5,999 bases of DNA from Pseudofrankia asymbiotica (GTDB lineage Bacteria; Actinomycetota; Actinomycetes; Frankiales; Frankiaceae), in NCBI RefSeq assembly GCF_001983105.1, contig NZ_MOMC01000120.1, positions 2,865-8,863 of the forward strand. The letters run 5' to 3'. The notes beneath the pieces were generated by a model. That model did no database searches. It was not told the DNA's origin and saw only the letters and a program-made list of their open reading frames with translations. This document shows, piece by piece, positions 5,053-5,999 of the stretch. The first letter of the stretch is position 1. Each line of letters begins with the position of its first letter. The translations under genes were made by a program, and so were the position numbers.

Positions 5053-5817
5053 CTATCCGCTACTGGATCCGTCGGTGCTGCTCAGGCGGCATACGGGTGT
5101 AGCAGTGCCTGTAGCGCCACCGCTACAGGCCGGGGTATCCGCTACCGGCCGCCGGGGCGGCGGCGGGGCGCTCGACGAGGGCGCGCCGCGCGCTGCAACC
5201 ACACCACCGGGAGCCCAGCCCGGAGCGGGGCGCTTCACGGTGCCGGACCCGGCGGGCGCACACGGTTGCTTGCTCGCGTTTCGCAGAGCCCGGGATGCGC
5301 GGCGGTACCGAGGCACGAACGCGCTGAAGGGCGGAGGCACGCGGGACGGGATGCCTCGGGTGCCGGGGTAGGTCGCCAGTGGGTCCGCACGCGCGAGAAG
5401 GGCGATGACCAAAGCCATGATCACGTCGGGTTCGTACTCCCGGCGGAAGTGGGTCGGACCGACGCCGTAGGGCTCGGCGGCAGTCTTGCGGCGTTTGGTA
5501 AGGGTCTCGCGGTCGGACTTGCCGATGCCGAGCAGCGCGCGGGCCGCGTGGGCGGCCGGCTCGGCGAGGGCCTCGACAGCCTCAACAAGGATCTTGTGGG
5601 CGGCGGGGGCGGCCGCGCTGGTGCGCCGGCCGGTCAGGACGACCAGCAGACCGGGGGCGTGGCGGGCGAGACCGATGGGGCTGGCGTCGCACTCTTTGAT
5701 CAAAATTTTGAGGTCACGTTCGACGAAGCGATCAAGGGCTGGCCTGGGCATGGCGGGGGCCGGGCCTCCTGGGGGGCAGTCGGCGAGAAACGGTCCGGGG
5801 TGCGCTCGTTCGAGCAT
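5053..5817 (-). CDS. Small-domain actinobacterial protein, possibly DNA-binding; atypical C-terminal half
   Basis: The gene reads leftward from ATG 5817 to TAG 5055-5053, 254 residues. AGGAG (5827-5823) stands five bases before this ATG. An in-frame ATG at 5751 (MPRPALDRFV) has AGGAGG 13 bases upstream and is a fair alternative start. Residues 30-145 look like a real domain: ERDLKILIKECDASPIGL, then helix HKILVEAVEAL, then ALLGIG and LTKRRKTAAEPYGVGPTHFR with REYEPDVIMALVIALLA. As I recall, the pattern LT.RR..AA...GV....FR...E recurs in many actinobacterial hypothetical and regulator-like proteins, where it resembles a helix-turn-helix; this has not been verified. From about residue 146 the sequence becomes Pro/Ala/Ser/Arg-rich without recognisable pattern, and its last 30 codons run through the GTAGCGG repeats. 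The tail may therefore be read-through after a lost stop or a frameshift. Codons 36-41 (LKILIK) are unusually AT-rich. Confidence 0.62.
   Translation of the reverse strand: MLERAHPGPFLADCPPGGPAPAMPRPALDRFVERDLKILIKECDASPIGLARHAPGLLVVLTGRRTSAAAPAAHKILVEAVEALAEPAAHAARALLGIGKSDRETLTKRRKTAAEPYGVGPTHFRREYEPDVIMALVIALLARADPLATYPGTRGIPSRVPPPFSAFVPRYRRASRALRNASKQPCAPAGSGTVKRPAPGWAPGGVVAARGAPSSSAPPPPRRPVADTPACSGGATGTATPVCRLSSTDGSSSG
5054..5145. repeat. Second cluster of GTAGCGG/CCGCTAC motifs
   Basis: Exact CCGCTAC copies stand at 5057, 5120 and 5139; the first and last share the longer direct repeat TATCCGCTAC (5054-5063 and 5136-5145). Between them, GCCTGTAGCG (5107-5116) and CGCTACAGGC (5121-5130) form a 10-bp perfect inverted repeat around a four-base centre. 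Bases 5110-5131 match 1710-1731 at 19 of 22 positions. The cluster lies inside the last codons of the minus-strand frame. Confidence 0.65.
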
Positions 5818-5822
5818 GACGG

Positions 5823-5827
5823 CTCCT
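5823..5827 (-). promoter_or_regulatory. Ribosome binding site for the minus-strand gene
   Basis: The minus strand reads AGGAG then CCGTC then ATG (5817), a near-ideal spacing. This favours 5817 over the internal ATG 5751. Confidence 0.55.
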
Positions 5828-5931
5828 GCTGGCTCCGTACACCCATAATCGCTTCGTTTGTCCTCATTAGGTCGTGGCTGCCTCTAGCTGACATCGCCCG
5901 GGCGGCAACCTCGCGACCGGGCCGACCCCGC
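5828..5931 (-). other. Upstream region of the minus-strand gene, AT-richer than its surroundings
   Basis: The stretch 5840-5890 is distinctly richer in A and T than the rest of the window, as expected for a promoter. On the minus strand GATTAT (5850-5845) and the TAATGA preceding it are possible -10 elements, but no pair of boxes with proper spacing is convincing. No gene is supported here. Confidence 0.35.
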
Positions 5932-5997
5932 ACGTCCTGTCCGGGTCCCGTTCACGTCCCGTCGGGGTCTCGTCTGGGTCTCGTTCGTGCCTCGTTG
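5932..5997. repeat. Six degenerate 11-bp tandem repeats, continuing to the window edge
   Basis: Units at 5932, 5943, 5954, 5965, 5976 and 5987 are each 11 bases: ACGTCCTGTCC, GGGTCCCGTTC, ACGTCCCGTCG, GGGTCTCGTCT, GGGTCTCGTTC and GTGCCTCGTTG. The shared pattern is about RSGTCYCGTYS, with the last unit the most divergent. The array may continue past 5999. The unit is close to one helical turn, as in iteron or multi-site protein-binding arrays. It could instead be a repeated peptide-coding segment of a gene beyond the edge. Confidence 0.6.
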
Positions 5998-5999
5998 GC

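Noticed and set aside
5045..5371. Plus-strand frame of 108 codons opposite the minus-strand gene tail
   Set aside because: Gly/Ala/Arg-rich with no ribosome binding site and starting among the repeats. It is no better supported than the minus-strand tail.
5700..5933. Minus-strand frame of 77 codons overlapping the start of the 5817 gene
   Set aside because: It lies in a different frame from the better gene, has no clear ribosome binding site, and shows no domain-like pattern.

Overview
The window is high-GC DNA with GTG and ATG starts, GGAG-type ribosome binding sites and strong G/C preference at third codon positions. This points to an actinomycete (Streptomyces, Frankia or a relative), although no marker gene fixes the genus. 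None of the genes is a core housekeeping function. All are conserved-hypothetical or regulatory types, which suits an accessory region such as a genomic island or a plasmid/ICE remnant. I see no integrase, transposase, replication or transfer gene, and no tRNA, rRNA or CRISPR array.

Layout from left to right: (1) an unrecognised protein gene cut by the left edge (to 677, +); (2) a 276-bp spacer; (3) two translationally coupled unrecognised genes (954-1442 and 1439-1696, +) with a 4-base stop/start overlap; (4) a 277-bp spacer dense in copies of a 7-base motif, GTAGCGG/CCGCTAC; (5) a gene for a helix-turn-helix regulator with a TPR-like C-terminal region (1974-3395, +); (6) a 374-bp spacer with inverted repeats, 10-bp phased TGCAA repeats and a hairpin-rich leader; (7) an unrecognised 304-residue protein gene (3770-4684, +) ending at a perfect 19-bp hairpin; (8) a 307-bp spacer at the convergent junction; (9) a minus-strand gene (5817 to 5053) whose N-terminal half looks like a small actinobacterial DNA-binding-type family and whose C-terminal half is low-complexity and overlaps more GTAGCGG motifs; (10) an AT-richer upstream region and, at the right edge, six degenerate 11-bp tandem repeats.

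The most notable signal is the GTAGCGG family. Eleven exact copies on the two strands lie almost entirely between genes. They include a tandem pair facing its exact reverse complement (a 14-bp perfect inverted repeat) and two operator-like palindromes that match at 19 of 22 positions but lie 3.4 kb apart. One economical reading is that they are binding sites of one DNA-binding protein, possibly the regulator encoded between them, so that the genes form one regulated module. That link is inference; the repeats are directly visible.
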